A stretch of DNA of 32,696 nt from Chloroflexota bacterium (GCA_018662365.1 JABJGH010000044.1:1-32696), one strand, 5' to 3'. Shown: positions 11,856-20,724, numbered from the stretch's first letter. Notes: generated by a model not told the origin, from the sequence alone. Numbers and translations: made by a program.

Positions 11856-13079
11856 TTATCCGCAACCGCCACCAGATGGGCCTTTCTTGAGTTCCAGTTT
11901 TACCTTGGGTTCAAAAATGATCTCATAATGATGAGGATCAGGATCAGCGGCTGGGTGGTTTTCACCCCAAGCCGCATCAAAATCGTGAAGGAAAATTTCA
12001 CCGTCTAACATTGCATATTCTATGGAATTCCATTCATCAGAAAATACATCTAACCAAAAATTAGCTCCACCTTCTAACAGGTATACGTTATGCAAATTTT
12101 GCGCCACCAGCATCTTCCAGGCTTCCGTGGCCCTTTCTTCATTATTACTCACCACAACAAAAACAGCGTTTGAGGGTTCCAAGAGTAAATCAGGTAACAT
12201 CTCTGTTAACAGATCCATAGAAGTATTCTTTGCATTGGCAATATGGAAAAGGTTATAGTCTGCCTCCGAACGAACATCAAAAATATTGAGCATGATCTTA
12301 TCATCATGCATCAACCCTAACAATTCACCAGGGTGTATTTGGTACGCCCGTTCTTGCAGAAGGGGTTCTTTTTCCCCAGATATGATTTTCCATTTATCTT
12401 CGGTGGTCGGTTGGCCGATAAACACAACTGCCAGGGCAATGGCTACCAATGTGCCCGCTGCATAATAACGAGCTTTGGGTGCATTGGATTGATCCATACC
12501 GCCCACATTCTTTTCTAAAATTTCTGAACCCCAGAACATGAGCAAAGCCATTATTACTACGCCGAGAACGACCCAACCCGTTTCTACGTTGAGCCATTCC
12601 ATGAGTGTAAATCTACCCATATAGGATGAATAAAAGAAGTCATTAAAATATTCGACTGTCTCTCCAAAACTGAAGATGCCGAAAAGAACACCAAAAACAA
12701 AGAACAAACCGTCTACCTTGCCAGTACCTACAGCGACTAAGGATGTACCGGGGCAAAATCCCCCCACGATGAAACCAACGCCCATGATCAGACCACCAAC
12801 AATACCTGGCCAAAGATAGGTGGGGTTTACCCATATCAAGTTATAGTCAAGTAATCCCAATGCCGAGGCTGTAAAAACACCGACCATCGCAACAATTATC
12901 GCGGTAAACATAACTTTTAGGACGGTCAATTCTTTGAAATAAAATTGTCGAGCTAATTTTGGTGAATTGCCAAATCCAGAAATTTCCAATGCATAGCCAA
13001 ATGCAAAACCGATTGCTAAAAAGGCTAACCATGCGCCATATTGGCCAATAAGTTCATTTAAATTAAGTGGGAAAGTCAT
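11856..13079 (-). CDS. YeeE/YedE sulfur transporter fused to a rhodanese domain lacking its Cys
   Basis: The N-terminal 220 residues are a YeeE/YedE membrane domain with about six segments and the conserved FCPGTSLVAVGTGKVDG stretch (Cys 109). Characterised relatives import thiosulfate using membrane Cys residues. Residues about 247-355 are a rhodanese fold (NIFDVRSEADYNLFHIANAKN), but the active-loop Cys is Ser311 (VVVSNNEERA), so persulfide transfer by the usual mechanism is unlikely. The C-terminus is odd: a charged, His-containing tail ending PSGGGCG, which puts a Cys next to the last residue. TAGGAG precedes the ATG. It starts 14 bases after the shorter YeeE gene; the two may form one transporter from two halves. 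Confidence 0.9.
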   Translation of the reverse strand: MTFPLNLNELIGQYGAWLAFLAIGFAFGYALEISGFGNSPKLARQFYFKELTVLKVMFTAIIVAMVGVFTASALGLLDYNLIWVNPTYLWPGIVGGLIMGVGFIVGGFCPGTSLVAVGTGKVDGLFFVFGVLFGIFSFGETVEYFNDFFYSSYMGRFTLMEWLNVETGWVVLGVVIMALLMFWGSEILEKNVGGMDQSNAPKARYYAAGTLVAIALAVVFIGQPTTEDKWKIISGEKEPLLQERAYQIHPGELLGLMHDDKIMLNIFDVRSEADYNLFHIANAKNTSMDLLTEMLPDLLLEPSNAVFVVVSNNEERATEAWKMLVAQNLHNVYLLEGGANFWLDVFSDEWNSIEYAMLDGEIFLHDFDAAWGENHPAADPDPHHYEIIFEPKVKLELKKGPSGGGCG

Positions 13080-13093
13080 TTTATGCTCCTACC

Positions 13094-13663
13094 CTAATTC
13101 CATAATTTTCTAACAAAATAGGCAACAGCATATCCGCCTGCAAAAACAGCAAACATAAATGCCCAACTGCCAACTGATAGAACTGCGCCACCCGAAAGAG
13201 CCTGGCCTGAAGTACAACCCCTCGCTAATCGAGCGCCATAGCCCATGAAGCTTCCACCTAGGAATGCAAAAAACCAACGTTGTTTTTTACTAATGTTTGG
13301 TCCCTTATTTGTTTCAACTTTGATTCTTCCATTGAAAAATCCTGAAACAAATCCACCAAGCACTGCCCCAACAGTAACAAACACTACCCAACTATCAAGG
13401 GGGTTTTTTAATCCACCTGCCATTGCCAATAAATAGGGGGTATTGTTGACATGGTTCGGCACGATCAAATCCTCGAGGAAGACAATCATCCGGTTTAGAC
13501 CACCAGAGGCGCCTAATCCATTTCCAGTGAAGAAAAAGGATGCAAACAACACCAACCCAAGGATGATCCCCCCCCAATATGGGTTTACATATTCTTTTGT
13601 TTCTCTTTTCGCAAACATGCGGCCAAAGAAATTCGGCTTTTTAACCTTTATCGTCGTAGTCAT
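13094..13663 (-). CDS. YeeE/YedE family sulfur transporter, second half-size protein
   Basis: 189 residues with about five membrane segments (about 31-46, 74-84, 91-112, 130-146, 160-183). The motif GYGARLARGCTSGQALSGGAVLSVGSW holds Cys150 and is diagnostic of the YeeE/YedE fold. It is half the size of a full-length transporter and directly precedes the other half-like YeeE protein, so a two-subunit pore is the simplest reading (inference). The start codon follows AGGAG, which overlaps the end of the upstream cytochrome gene five bases away, suggesting translational coupling. Confidence 0.9.
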   Translation of the reverse strand: MTTTIKVKKPNFFGRMFAKRETKEYVNPYWGGIILGLVLFASFFFTGNGLGASGGLNRMIVFLEDLIVPNHVNNTPYLLAMAGGLKNPLDSWVVFVTVGAVLGGFVSGFFNGRIKVETNKGPNISKKQRWFFAFLGGSFMGYGARLARGCTSGQALSGGAVLSVGSWAFMFAVFAGGYAVAYFVRKLWN

Positions 13664-13668
13664 CTTTC

Positions 13669-16077
13669 TTACTCCTGTTCTTCCTTGGTGTGGATTTCTA
13701 CATCATCCCATCCACTCACCATAGATTTAATTCCTGCCATGGCAGTATGCCCAGCAGTGGTTGTCAGATACACATGTGCCAATATAAATGAAGAGAATGA
13801 CCAAGCTACGAGGGTATGGAAGGGGGCAAGAAAAGCTAAACCACCTAAACTCTCGGCAATACTTGGCCATCGTTGCACACCCCACATAAAGATTCCGGTG
13901 AGGATTTGCAGGGGAAGTAAAACATTTAGGATGCCAAAATAGGTCACTTTTTGTAATGGGTTCAAGCGTTTTTCTCGAGATTTTTCTTCTGGGTGCGCTT
14001 CACCTCTGAAGATTCCATAGGTGTAATATTTCACCTGTTGGATCATTTGATTGAAAAATCCTTGCGGTTGGGGGAGGAATCGCTGAATGTCGCCACTAAC
14101 TAAATTGTAGAAAAGGGCTAAAGCCGCATTTGCCACCAATATTCCCGCCAAGATATTATGGACCAACACCACAAATTTGAAACTAAAGATGCCGAACATT
14201 TCAGGTTTATGTATGATCAACCCTGTAAAAGTGAGCATTAAAATTACAATCGTTTGCAGCCAATGCCAAAGTCGTTCATAAAATGTGTACATATAAATTC
14301 GCTTAGTTTTATGGTCCGTTTTAGGTGCCTTTTTGCTAGCAATCACTCTTAGAGCTCCGTGAGTGACAACACCAACCAAAACTCCTAAGAAAAGAATTAC
14401 TCCAAACCAATCTACCCAGCGAACCTTGTTGTGTCCAAAGATATAGTTGCCTTGTTCTTCTGGAGCAGGTTTAAAGAAAATGGATCCATCTTCTTCAATT
14501 GAAAATTCGCCATCCGTAATCACAGAATTATCTGAAATAAATTCAGGTAACTGGCCCCTTGGTCCTTTATCAGATATTTCGAAAGCCATTGTCAATTTCG
14601 AATCCTCGCTGTGGCAAACATCACATTCTTGGATCGCCCAATCACCATTGCTGGCATTGTGGTTTATTGCATAGGCTTCTGTTTTTCCAATAATTTCAGG
14701 ATTTACATACCCGATATTTTTCAATCGATTTGCTATAAACTGTTCTTTTTCATCTGTATCCAAGATCATTTCACTATTGCTAATTTTGCCATCCGCATTT
14801 TCATCAAATAGCTCAACCAACTCGTATGTTTCCAAATTAAATATTGCGATGAGATCTTCTTCGCTAATTGGATTATCCCCATCCTGCCAAGACCAAGTTG
14901 TAATTAAGTTATAGGGAGAAAACTTCATTTCACCATTTGAATTTTCTCTTAACAGAATTGCTGGGGAATATCCCGTAACCAAATCAGTGATCTTCCCCGA
15001 ATCGCCTTCTACACCCCGGCAGGTCAGGTTAGTATGTCCGTCATTTTGGACTACCGTATTATCAATTGACTGAATTGCTGCAGAATATATTTGTGGGATA
15101 TGGCAGGCTTGACAATTAATAGAGTCCATATGTTTATCTGCGTAAGGAAGCCAATCATGTGTGGCACTGGAATCATGACAACTATCGCAACCACGCAAAT
15201 CATCTGCAACATCATCTCCTAAAATATTTTCAGTGGAGGCCCCCCGAGCAAATTCATGGGATGGCATCTCTAAATATTCACCAATTTCCAATACCCTTGG
15301 ATCATATACAAGATGATCAAGGCTGTCGGCACCCTGTCCATTGGCATATACCGGATTATTTAGGGAGTAATGGCAATCCACACAATCCAACCCGCGTTCA
15401 ATATGAATATCAAAAGAACGAGTCAAATCTTCTTTATTGCTCAAATTCATTGCGCTGTCATTGATGCGTTGAGCACTAAATATTTGTCCAGTTGTCGAAG
15501 TTTCTTCACCTGTGTCTTCACAACCACTAATATTTAAGGGTTCGGTACCCGTATGAACCGTGCCATGACATTGCCCACAATTTTCACTGGTGGGGTCCTG
15601 AATATTCAGGATATTTTCCTGAACCTCCCCATCGTCATTGAAAGCCTCGGCATTCCAAATAAATCCAGCTTTGCCTTCTTCAATTAATCCTGTACCAAGC
15701 AAGGTCGCTGTAGAAGCCCATTCAAATTCTCCCTGCAAAAGGGTTTCCATTCTGGCTTCATTATTGGGTTCAGAAATATGGCACAAGAAGCAATTTAACT
15801 CTGTATCTTCTCCCTCTGGCCCATAGACTTCCATATCCATTGTTGAATGGAAACTAGTACTTGTGATGAAGGCAGTATCATGACATTGTCCACATGTTTC
15901 ATAGGCTGATACAGCCTGGTCAGTGAGGATTACTTTCTCGCCTTCTGAATCCAATAATGGAAACGTTGGATGCAAGGTTGATTGAGCCGCAAAGGCAGCC
16001 GAACTGACCAACAATAAGCCAATTAAAATTAGGCTAACTGGGATCCATTTAATTTTTCGTGTTTTCGTTTTTTTCAT
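13669..16077 (-). CDS. Seven-heme cytochrome c fused to a cytochrome b561-type membrane domain
   Basis: This 802-residue protein looks like a quinone-linked electron module. A signal segment (about 12-31) precedes an extracytoplasmic region with seven CXXCH heme c sites, at Cys 62, 96, 167, 232, 297, 322 and 485. Between the sixth and seventh lies a textbook EF-hand loop (DENADGKISNSE, 425-436). A membrane helix (about 556-578) leads into a cytochrome b domain like that of formate dehydrogenase gamma and related subunits, with candidate heme ligands in ERLWHW, VVLVHN, APFHTLVAW and ILAHVYLTT. It likely passes electrons between the quinone pool and the octaheme cytochrome encoded 20 bases upstream. 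The direction of flow is not shown by sequence. Confidence 0.9.
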   Translation of the reverse strand: MKKTKTRKIKWIPVSLILIGLLLVSSAAFAAQSTLHPTFPLLDSEGEKVILTDQAVSAYETCGQCHDTAFITSTSFHSTMDMEVYGPEGEDTELNCFLCHISEPNNEARMETLLQGEFEWASTATLLGTGLIEEGKAGFIWNAEAFNDDGEVQENILNIQDPTSENCGQCHGTVHTGTEPLNISGCEDTGEETSTTGQIFSAQRINDSAMNLSNKEDLTRSFDIHIERGLDCVDCHYSLNNPVYANGQGADSLDHLVYDPRVLEIGEYLEMPSHEFARGASTENILGDDVADDLRGCDSCHDSSATHDWLPYADKHMDSINCQACHIPQIYSAAIQSIDNTVVQNDGHTNLTCRGVEGDSGKITDLVTGYSPAILLRENSNGEMKFSPYNLITTWSWQDGDNPISEEDLIAIFNLETYELVELFDENADGKISNSEMILDTDEKEQFIANRLKNIGYVNPEIIGKTEAYAINHNASNGDWAIQECDVCHSEDSKLTMAFEISDKGPRGQLPEFISDNSVITDGEFSIEEDGSIFFKPAPEEQGNYIFGHNKVRWVDWFGVILFLGVLVGVVTHGALRVIASKKAPKTDHKTKRIYMYTFYERLWHWLQTIVILMLTFTGLIIHKPEMFGIFSFKFVVLVHNILAGILVANAALALFYNLVSGDIQRFLPQPQGFFNQMIQQVKYYTYGIFRGEAHPEEKSREKRLNPLQKVTYFGILNVLLPLQILTGIFMWGVQRWPSIAESLGGLAFLAPFHTLVAWSFSSFILAHVYLTTTAGHTAMAGIKSMVSGWDDVEIHTKEEQE

Positions 16078-16097
16078 TTTAATTTCTCATCCAAAGC

Positions 16098-17540
16098 TTA
16101 TTCGAACCTGCTTCCCCAATCCATTGGGTCACCTGGATATCCAAGGGCTTCCCAATCCAATATACCTTCTTCACTATGGCACCCAGTGCATTGCAAAGCT
16201 TCACTAGCAGGTTGGACCATATGGGTTGTCGGCCAAAACATGGTCGATTGTGCCCAACCATATTCCCCGCTAAAAGGCAATCCCGTCACCTCAGCGCCGA
16301 GTTCTGAAGCTTTTTGCCAATCAAAATCTTCCCAATACCCCCCCTCTCCTACTGTTTTGGGTTGAATAAAATAGTTGAAATTTGCATCATAGATTTGGGT
16401 TGCCAAATGCACTTTGAATGGTGCAATTTTTGCTTCAGGATCATTGATCTCTCCCTGAGGCATATTGATAGGGGTGATTTCATTCGGATCAATCACATCA
16501 CCTAATAAATAACGATCTGCGATACCGTTGTACCAAAAATATTCTGGACGAACATCCTCTTCGTAAACAAAACTTCCTTTGATCTTCAAATACACATGGG
16601 AATCTGTTTCATCACGATCTTCCCCAGCTTGTGACCAATCCCATTCCATTTTTGTCGCATCTTCTAAGGCAAAAGCCGGAATATGACATGTCTGACAGGC
16701 AACCGTATCAATATGTTCATTCAAACGTGCATCTTCATGCAAGTCATTATTATGGCAATCCATACAATAGACCTGATTCTCATTGTCAAAACTGACAGAT
16801 ATGGACCGCCCTTGGATATTGTGTCCTTCGGTCTGATGGCAAGTGATGCATTCAAAGTCATGCAAACCCATATGCACATCGATATTTTCATTGGGGAAAT
16901 AAAGGCTTGCATCTAGATCCCCGTGTTTTACTGCATTTCCACCACCACCATTAAAGTGGCAACCACCGCAATTTTCACGTGTGGGTGATCCTACACTCTT
17001 TGCCGCAGCAACTAGGTCGACAGCTTCCAGTGGATTCCCGGCTATTCCTTTTCCATATGTGCCACCCGAAGCATGACAAGCTAAACAATCCACATCTTCT
17101 TCAGTTGCAGTTTCAAAAAAGGTTTCATCTTCCCAACCATAACCCGCATGACAGGTGGTGCATTTAGGCCAGTTGCCCTGCACTCCGATGCAAAAATTGT
17201 TGATCTGATTTGCTTTTCCCACGGTCACAGGTTCATCACGACCTGGCAATTCAACCGGCTCACTTTCCCAAGACCAATGAACTGTTTCCATCATCTCTTG
17301 GCTCGAGTTTTCATGGCATTCCAAACAAGCATTGGTCACATCTTGTCCGGTTTCATAGGGACCTTCTAAAAGATATGTATGGTCAGTATGAATGGTGGCA
17401 TCAGGCACAAAAGCCCAAGGATCGTCCGAGGGAGATGCTTGGCCTGGCAGCACAATAATCAGGGGGATGACCACAATCGCAATTGTGAGCAACAGCCCAA
17501 TCAACCAGCTATATTTATTGTTGCGGATAAAATTACTCAT
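16098..17540 (-). CDS. Octaheme cytochrome c, tetrathionate-reductase (OTR) family
   Basis: 480 residues with an N-terminal membrane anchor or uncleaved signal (about 11-32) and exactly eight CXXCH sites: Cys 72, 117, 142, 171, 211, 239, 262 and 451. The family pattern VHWSWE, NNFCI, NWPKCTTCHAGYGW and CGGCHFNGGGGNAVKHGDLD fits octaheme tetrathionate reductase. In the Shewanella relative the active-site heme has a Lys ligand; Lys185 in NAVKHGD is my candidate (inference). That relative reduces tetrathionate and also nitrite and hydroxylamine in vitro, so the physiological substrate is open. Sulfur-transport and rhodanese genes downstream favour a sulfur compound. AAGGA lies about 12 bases before the ATG. 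Confidence 0.9.
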   Translation of the reverse strand: MSNFIRNNKYSWLIGLLLTIAIVVIPLIIVLPGQASPSDDPWAFVPDATIHTDHTYLLEGPYETGQDVTNACLECHENSSQEMMETVHWSWESEPVELPGRDEPVTVGKANQINNFCIGVQGNWPKCTTCHAGYGWEDETFFETATEEDVDCLACHASGGTYGKGIAGNPLEAVDLVAAAKSVGSPTRENCGGCHFNGGGGNAVKHGDLDASLYFPNENIDVHMGLHDFECITCHQTEGHNIQGRSISVSFDNENQVYCMDCHNNDLHEDARLNEHIDTVACQTCHIPAFALEDATKMEWDWSQAGEDRDETDSHVYLKIKGSFVYEEDVRPEYFWYNGIADRYLLGDVIDPNEITPINMPQGEINDPEAKIAPFKVHLATQIYDANFNYFIQPKTVGEGGYWEDFDWQKASELGAEVTGLPFSGEYGWAQSTMFWPTTHMVQPASEALQCTGCHSEEGILDWEALGYPGDPMDWGSRFE

Positions 17541-17556
17541 AGTATTAATTCGTCCT

Positions 17557-18318
17557 TTATTTTGGAAAAGTGCTCATTTCAGAAATATTTTTCAATCGCC
17601 CAATCAAATCGGCGCGTTCATGAGCAATAATTTCAAAGGTTTCTGCAACCCGATGTAGCCATTCACCCAATTGATCTTGTTCCTTTGGGCTAAGCTGGCG
17701 TATTTCTTGGGCGGCAAGCTTTAGTTCTTCCTTATTTAGATTATGGTTTTTTGCAAGTGATGTAATTTTGTTTTCCATTTCCTCTTTGCTAAGTTTGGAT
17801 AAAGTAAATTGTCCTGCCACTTGAATGGCAGTGAGTTTTCCATAAAGTTTGATTCGACCACGAGCGTATTGAAACCCAGCGTGGCATTGATAAAATTTGG
17901 GGGCTCGATCCTTAGTTTGAGCTAATTGTCGCCAAGACTCAATGCATGCCAGTCGACCTGAAGGACTGGCATATATTTGTTCGCAAAACGAATTGCAATT
18001 GCTAATTGGTGTAATTGGCTCTCCATTTATATCTGTAGTTACCGAGCCAATGCCGTTCATTTCTGCAAAAACATCTTGGATCACTTGAATACAATGTACG
18101 GGAAGCACTTCGTTTGGTGCATACTCTGATTGAAGGGTGTGAGCCTGGGTCGAATGAGTACCATGTTCCATCAAACTTCCAATCTCTTCACGGTGGAAGC
18201 GCCATTGGGTACCCACTTTAACTCCCTTTAACCGCCCATCTTTTAACATCCTATAGATGGTGATGCGGTCAACTTGAAGCAGGTCTTGCACTTGTTTTGT
18301 GGTTATTAATTCATCCAT
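17557..18318 (-). CDS. Transcriptional regulator: excisionase-type HTH plus PocR sensory domain
   Basis: 253 residues. The first 50 form an excisionase/MerR-like winged helix (LITTKQVQDLLQVDRITIYRMLKDGRLKGVKVGTQWRFHREEI). Residues about 72-180 match the PocR ligand-sensing domain, with its Cys pattern C108, C112, C125 and CHAG at 145-148, and GQF at the end. The C-terminal part is helical. PocR domains sense small molecules in gene-specific regulators; the Cys set also suggests a metal or redox role, which is inference. The gene starts the operon and ends only 16 bases before the octaheme cytochrome, so it most likely controls its own operon. Confidence 0.87.
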   Translation of the reverse strand: MDELITTKQVQDLLQVDRITIYRMLKDGRLKGVKVGTQWRFHREEIGSLMEHGTHSTQAHTLQSEYAPNEVLPVHCIQVIQDVFAEMNGIGSVTTDINGEPITPISNCNSFCEQIYASPSGRLACIESWRQLAQTKDRAPKFYQCHAGFQYARGRIKLYGKLTAIQVAGQFTLSKLSKEEMENKITSLAKNHNLNKEELKLAAQEIRQLSPKEQDQLGEWLHRVAETFEIIAHERADLIGRLKNISEMSTFPK

Positions 18319-18573
18319 TTTTTACCATTTGTTATAAAATGTTATCGTTTGATATATCTAATATAATCATATTCGGATACAAGGATATGATTAGTGACAA
18401 ATTTCCCAATAAACACGGGACATTTGACCTTATTCGGATAAGCGTATATGTTACAGGCAATATTTTGTGCAATTATTGGACTGTATGGGAAGGTTTTCCC
18501 CAATCACTTTCCCGTAAGTATTGAAAAACTTGTATATCAAATGAAGGTCGTTATTAAATAACTATGTATAATA
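18319..18573. promoter_or_regulatory. Divergent promoter region with two TATTCGGATA sites
   Basis: This 255-base gap separates the sulfur operon (minus) from the YczE gene (plus). The decamer TATTCGGATA occurs at 18370-18379 and 18431-18440, 61 bp apart, near six helical turns. The second copy sits in a palindrome CTTAT-TCGG-ATAAG. These are good operator candidates for the adjacent PocR-type regulator. A minus-strand TTGTAT/AGATAT pair with a 17-bp spacer overlaps the first copy, but is weak. Confidence 0.5.
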
Positions 18574-18579
18574 ATGCCC

Positions 18580-19200
18580 ATGCTAAAAACCATCCAATGG
18601 AAAACTTTCTCCCGAGATTTTATTGTCATTCAGTTGGGCTTTGCTCTTTTTGGGTTAGCTATCGCGCTTCTCATTCAGGCCAACCTGGGCACTAGCCCCT
18701 GGGTAATCCTAGAAGTTGCAATATCTCAACTTACTGGCTTGAGCACCGGAACGATGATCGTACTAATGGGGGCTTTGATCTTGTTACTCGACATCCTCCT
18801 AAAGGAACCGATAGGCTGGGGAACGCTCACAAATATTTTGTTCATCGGTCCCTGGGTTGATGTATTTCTAAAATTACTCCCCTCTATTGAAGATCAATGG
18901 TTTATCCAAATATTGATGCTTTTTGGCGCTGCCCTATTTATGGGTGTTGCCACGGCGATCTATATTGGCGTAGATGCTGGGGCAGGACCCCGTGACAGCC
19001 TAATGTTAGGAATCAAACGGGTGACCGGAAAGAGCTTACGTGTAGCCCGTGGTGGAATAGAATTGCTGGTAGCTTTTGCTGGTTGGATCCTAGGTGGACC
19101 AATTGGTTTTGGAACAGTGATCTTTGCTCTTTTGATTGGCCCATCCGTTCAGTGGGCGTTTAAGGTATTTAAGGTAAAGACAGGAAGCAATATCAATTAG
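18580..19200 (+). CDS. YczE/YyaS/YitT-type membrane protein
   Basis: About 206 residues, five to six membrane segments, with the family motif GVDAGAGPRDSLMLGI and the repeat-like NLGTSPWVILE near the start (YczE/YyaS/YitT group). Function is not established; Bacillus YczE has been linked to lipopeptide production. Two ATGs are possible, 18574 and 18580. A perfect -10 TATAAT at 18567-18572 touches them; transcription would then begin at about 18579-18580, giving a leaderless message starting at the second ATG. No -35 or Shine-Dalgarno is visible. Confidence 0.85.
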   Translation: MLKTIQWKTFSRDFIVIQLGFALFGLAIALLIQANLGTSPWVILEVAISQLTGLSTGTMIVLMGALILLLDILLKEPIGWGTLTNILFIGPWVDVFLKLLPSIEDQWFIQILMLFGAALFMGVATAIYIGVDAGAGPRDSLMLGIKRVTGKSLRVARGGIELLVAFAGWILGGPIGFGTVIFALLIGPSVQWAFKVFKVKTGSNIN

Positions 19201-19204
19201 CATA

Positions 19205-19238
19205 CTGTTTTTTAACAGGAAAATAAATTTCCTTTTTT
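19205..19238 (+). terminator. Weak terminator after the YczE gene
   Basis: Two small stems follow the stop: CTGTT/AACAG (19205-19218) and GGAAA/TTTCC (19218-19222 with 19228-19232), the second followed by six T's. Stem strength is low. Confidence 0.4.
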
Positions 19239-19307
19239 AAAAATTCATCCACCCAAACTTTTTATGTATGATTATGGAAGATAGCAATTCTATAAGAGGA
19301 GTTTTTT

Positions 19308-19799
19308 ATGACTACGACTCGGCAGCGATTAAGACAAGTTGTGGATTGGCGAGCCACATTTTGGGCAGGTTTTTTGGGGGGCCTGATCTCATTGGGAACC
19401 AACATGGTTCTAACTCATCTAAATCTTGGGTCCCCATGGATATTTTTACGCATGGTTGCATCCATTGTTCTCGGGGAAGGTTCTCTTCTCCCCCCATCTT
19501 ACAGTCAATTTAACATCATCCTAGTGGGTATTATTGTTCACCTGCTTTTATCAGGGTTATTTGCCGCTTTGTTAACCATCATCATTCACCGCTGGGGGTT
19601 GCTGGTTGGCATTCTGGGTGGAGCCGCATTTGGATTAGCTCTATATACAATCAACTTTAGCCTGATGTCGATCTTTTTCCCATGGTTTTTTCCTTTGCAA
19701 AATTGGATGTTCGCGCTTAGCCATGTACTTTTTGGCGCATTAGTCGGGGGTATTTATGAAATGATCGAAGTTGAAATTTTTGTCCCGGCTGAGAAATAA
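19308..19799 (+). CDS. Small four-helix membrane protein of unknown function
   Basis: 163 residues with four hydrophobic segments (about 17-37, 67-92, 95-119 and 127-150). I do not recognise the family. GAGGAG lies six to seven bases before the ATG, so the start is well supported. It is followed 10 bases later by the M48 protease gene with its own AAAGGAG, which suggests the two are cotranscribed and possibly function together at the membrane. Confidence 0.75.
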   Translation: MTTTRQRLRQVVDWRATFWAGFLGGLISLGTNMVLTHLNLGSPWIFLRMVASIVLGEGSLLPPSYSQFNIILVGIIVHLLLSGLFAALLTIIIHRWGLLVGILGGAAFGLALYTINFSLMSIFFPWFFPLQNWMFALSHVLFGALVGGIYEMIEVEIFVPAEK

Positions 19800-19809
19800 A
19801 GGAGAAACC

Positions 19810-20643
19810 ATGTACCGACAAAGAGTATCCCCTAAAGCAAGTAGACCTACGGGTGGTTCCCGAGGAATCCGACTTTTATTGGCCTTAGTCATGATCGGCA
19901 TTTCCTTATTCTCCTTTTACAGTTCCAAAGAGGTGAATACAGTGACTGGTGAGGAACAATATATCACCATAAATAAAGAACAAGAAATAGCTATTGGACT
20001 ACAATCTGCTCCTGAATTGGCACAACAATTTGGTGGCCTTTATCCAGACCAGGAACTACAAGATTATATTGATGATATTGGCTATCATTTAGTAGAAAAC
20101 AGTTTCGCGAACAATGGCAATTATCCCTTTGAATTTCATTTGCTAGATGATGACCAAACCATCAATGCATTCGCCCTCCCCGGGGGCCAAGTATTCATGA
20201 CCACCGCCCTCTATGATCGACTAGAAACAGAAGACCAAGTAGCAGGAGTGATTGCTCATGAAATAATGCACGTAATCGGACGTCATGGTGCTCAGCGAAT
20301 TGCAAAACAAGAGTTATCACAGGGGTTAACTGGCGCTGTTGTAATGGCTTCTTATGATCCGAATAACCCCAATAGTCAGACTTCCGCCCAAGTTGCATTG
20401 ATGATCGCAAATTTGGTTAATATGAAATATGGCCGAGAGGACGAAATTGAATCTGATGTTCTTGGTGTATGCATTCTTTATCAGGCAGGCTACGATCCCT
20501 CTGAGATGATAGGAGTAATGGAGATCTTAGATGAGGCTTCGTCTGGCGGGAGACCTCCTGAATTTTTTAGTTCTCACCCCAGCCCTGATAATCGGATCGG
20601 TAATATTGAAAACGCATTACAAAATTTAGATGATTGCCCATAA
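19810..20643 (+). CDS. Membrane-anchored M48-family zinc metalloprotease
   Basis: 277 residues: a single membrane segment (about 20-37), then an M48 peptidase domain. The zinc motif HEIMH is at 150-154, the third ligand Glu212 sits in EIESD (E-x-x-x-D), and the C-terminal FFSSHPSPDNRI is typical of this family, which includes Loi/BepA-like periplasmic proteases. It probably degrades or refolds envelope proteins. I chose ATG 19810 because AAAGGAG is five bases before it; the in-frame TTG at 19771 lies inside the previous gene. Possible operon with the four-helix membrane protein. Confidence 0.93.
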   Translation: MYRQRVSPKASRPTGGSRGIRLLLALVMIGISLFSFYSSKEVNTVTGEEQYITINKEQEIAIGLQSAPELAQQFGGLYPDQELQDYIDDIGYHLVENSFANNGNYPFEFHLLDDDQTINAFALPGGQVFMTTALYDRLETEDQVAGVIAHEIMHVIGRHGAQRIAKQELSQGLTGAVVMASYDPNNPNSQTSAQVALMIANLVNMKYGREDEIESDVLGVCILYQAGYDPSEMIGVMEILDEASSGGRPPEFFSSHPSPDNRIGNIENALQNLDDCP

Positions 20644-20671
20644 TGTAATGGATTTAGACTCCTCGATTGTC

Positions 20672-20700
20672 TGGACAATATTACAACTATTAGATATACT
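20672..20700 (+). promoter_or_regulatory. Promoter of the methionine/aspartate operon
   Basis: -35 TGGACA (20672-20677), 17-bp spacer and -10 TATACT (20695-20700), each five of six to consensus. The start point would be about 20707, leaving a short leader before the AGGA ribosome site and ATG of the first leader peptide. Confidence 0.8.
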
Positions 20701-20724
20701 GCATCAAGTTTTTAGGATAATGCA

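Noticed and set aside
19771..19809. TTG at 19771 as start of the M48 protease
   Set aside because: It is inside the previous gene and lacks a ribosome site; ATG 19810 has AAAGGAG.
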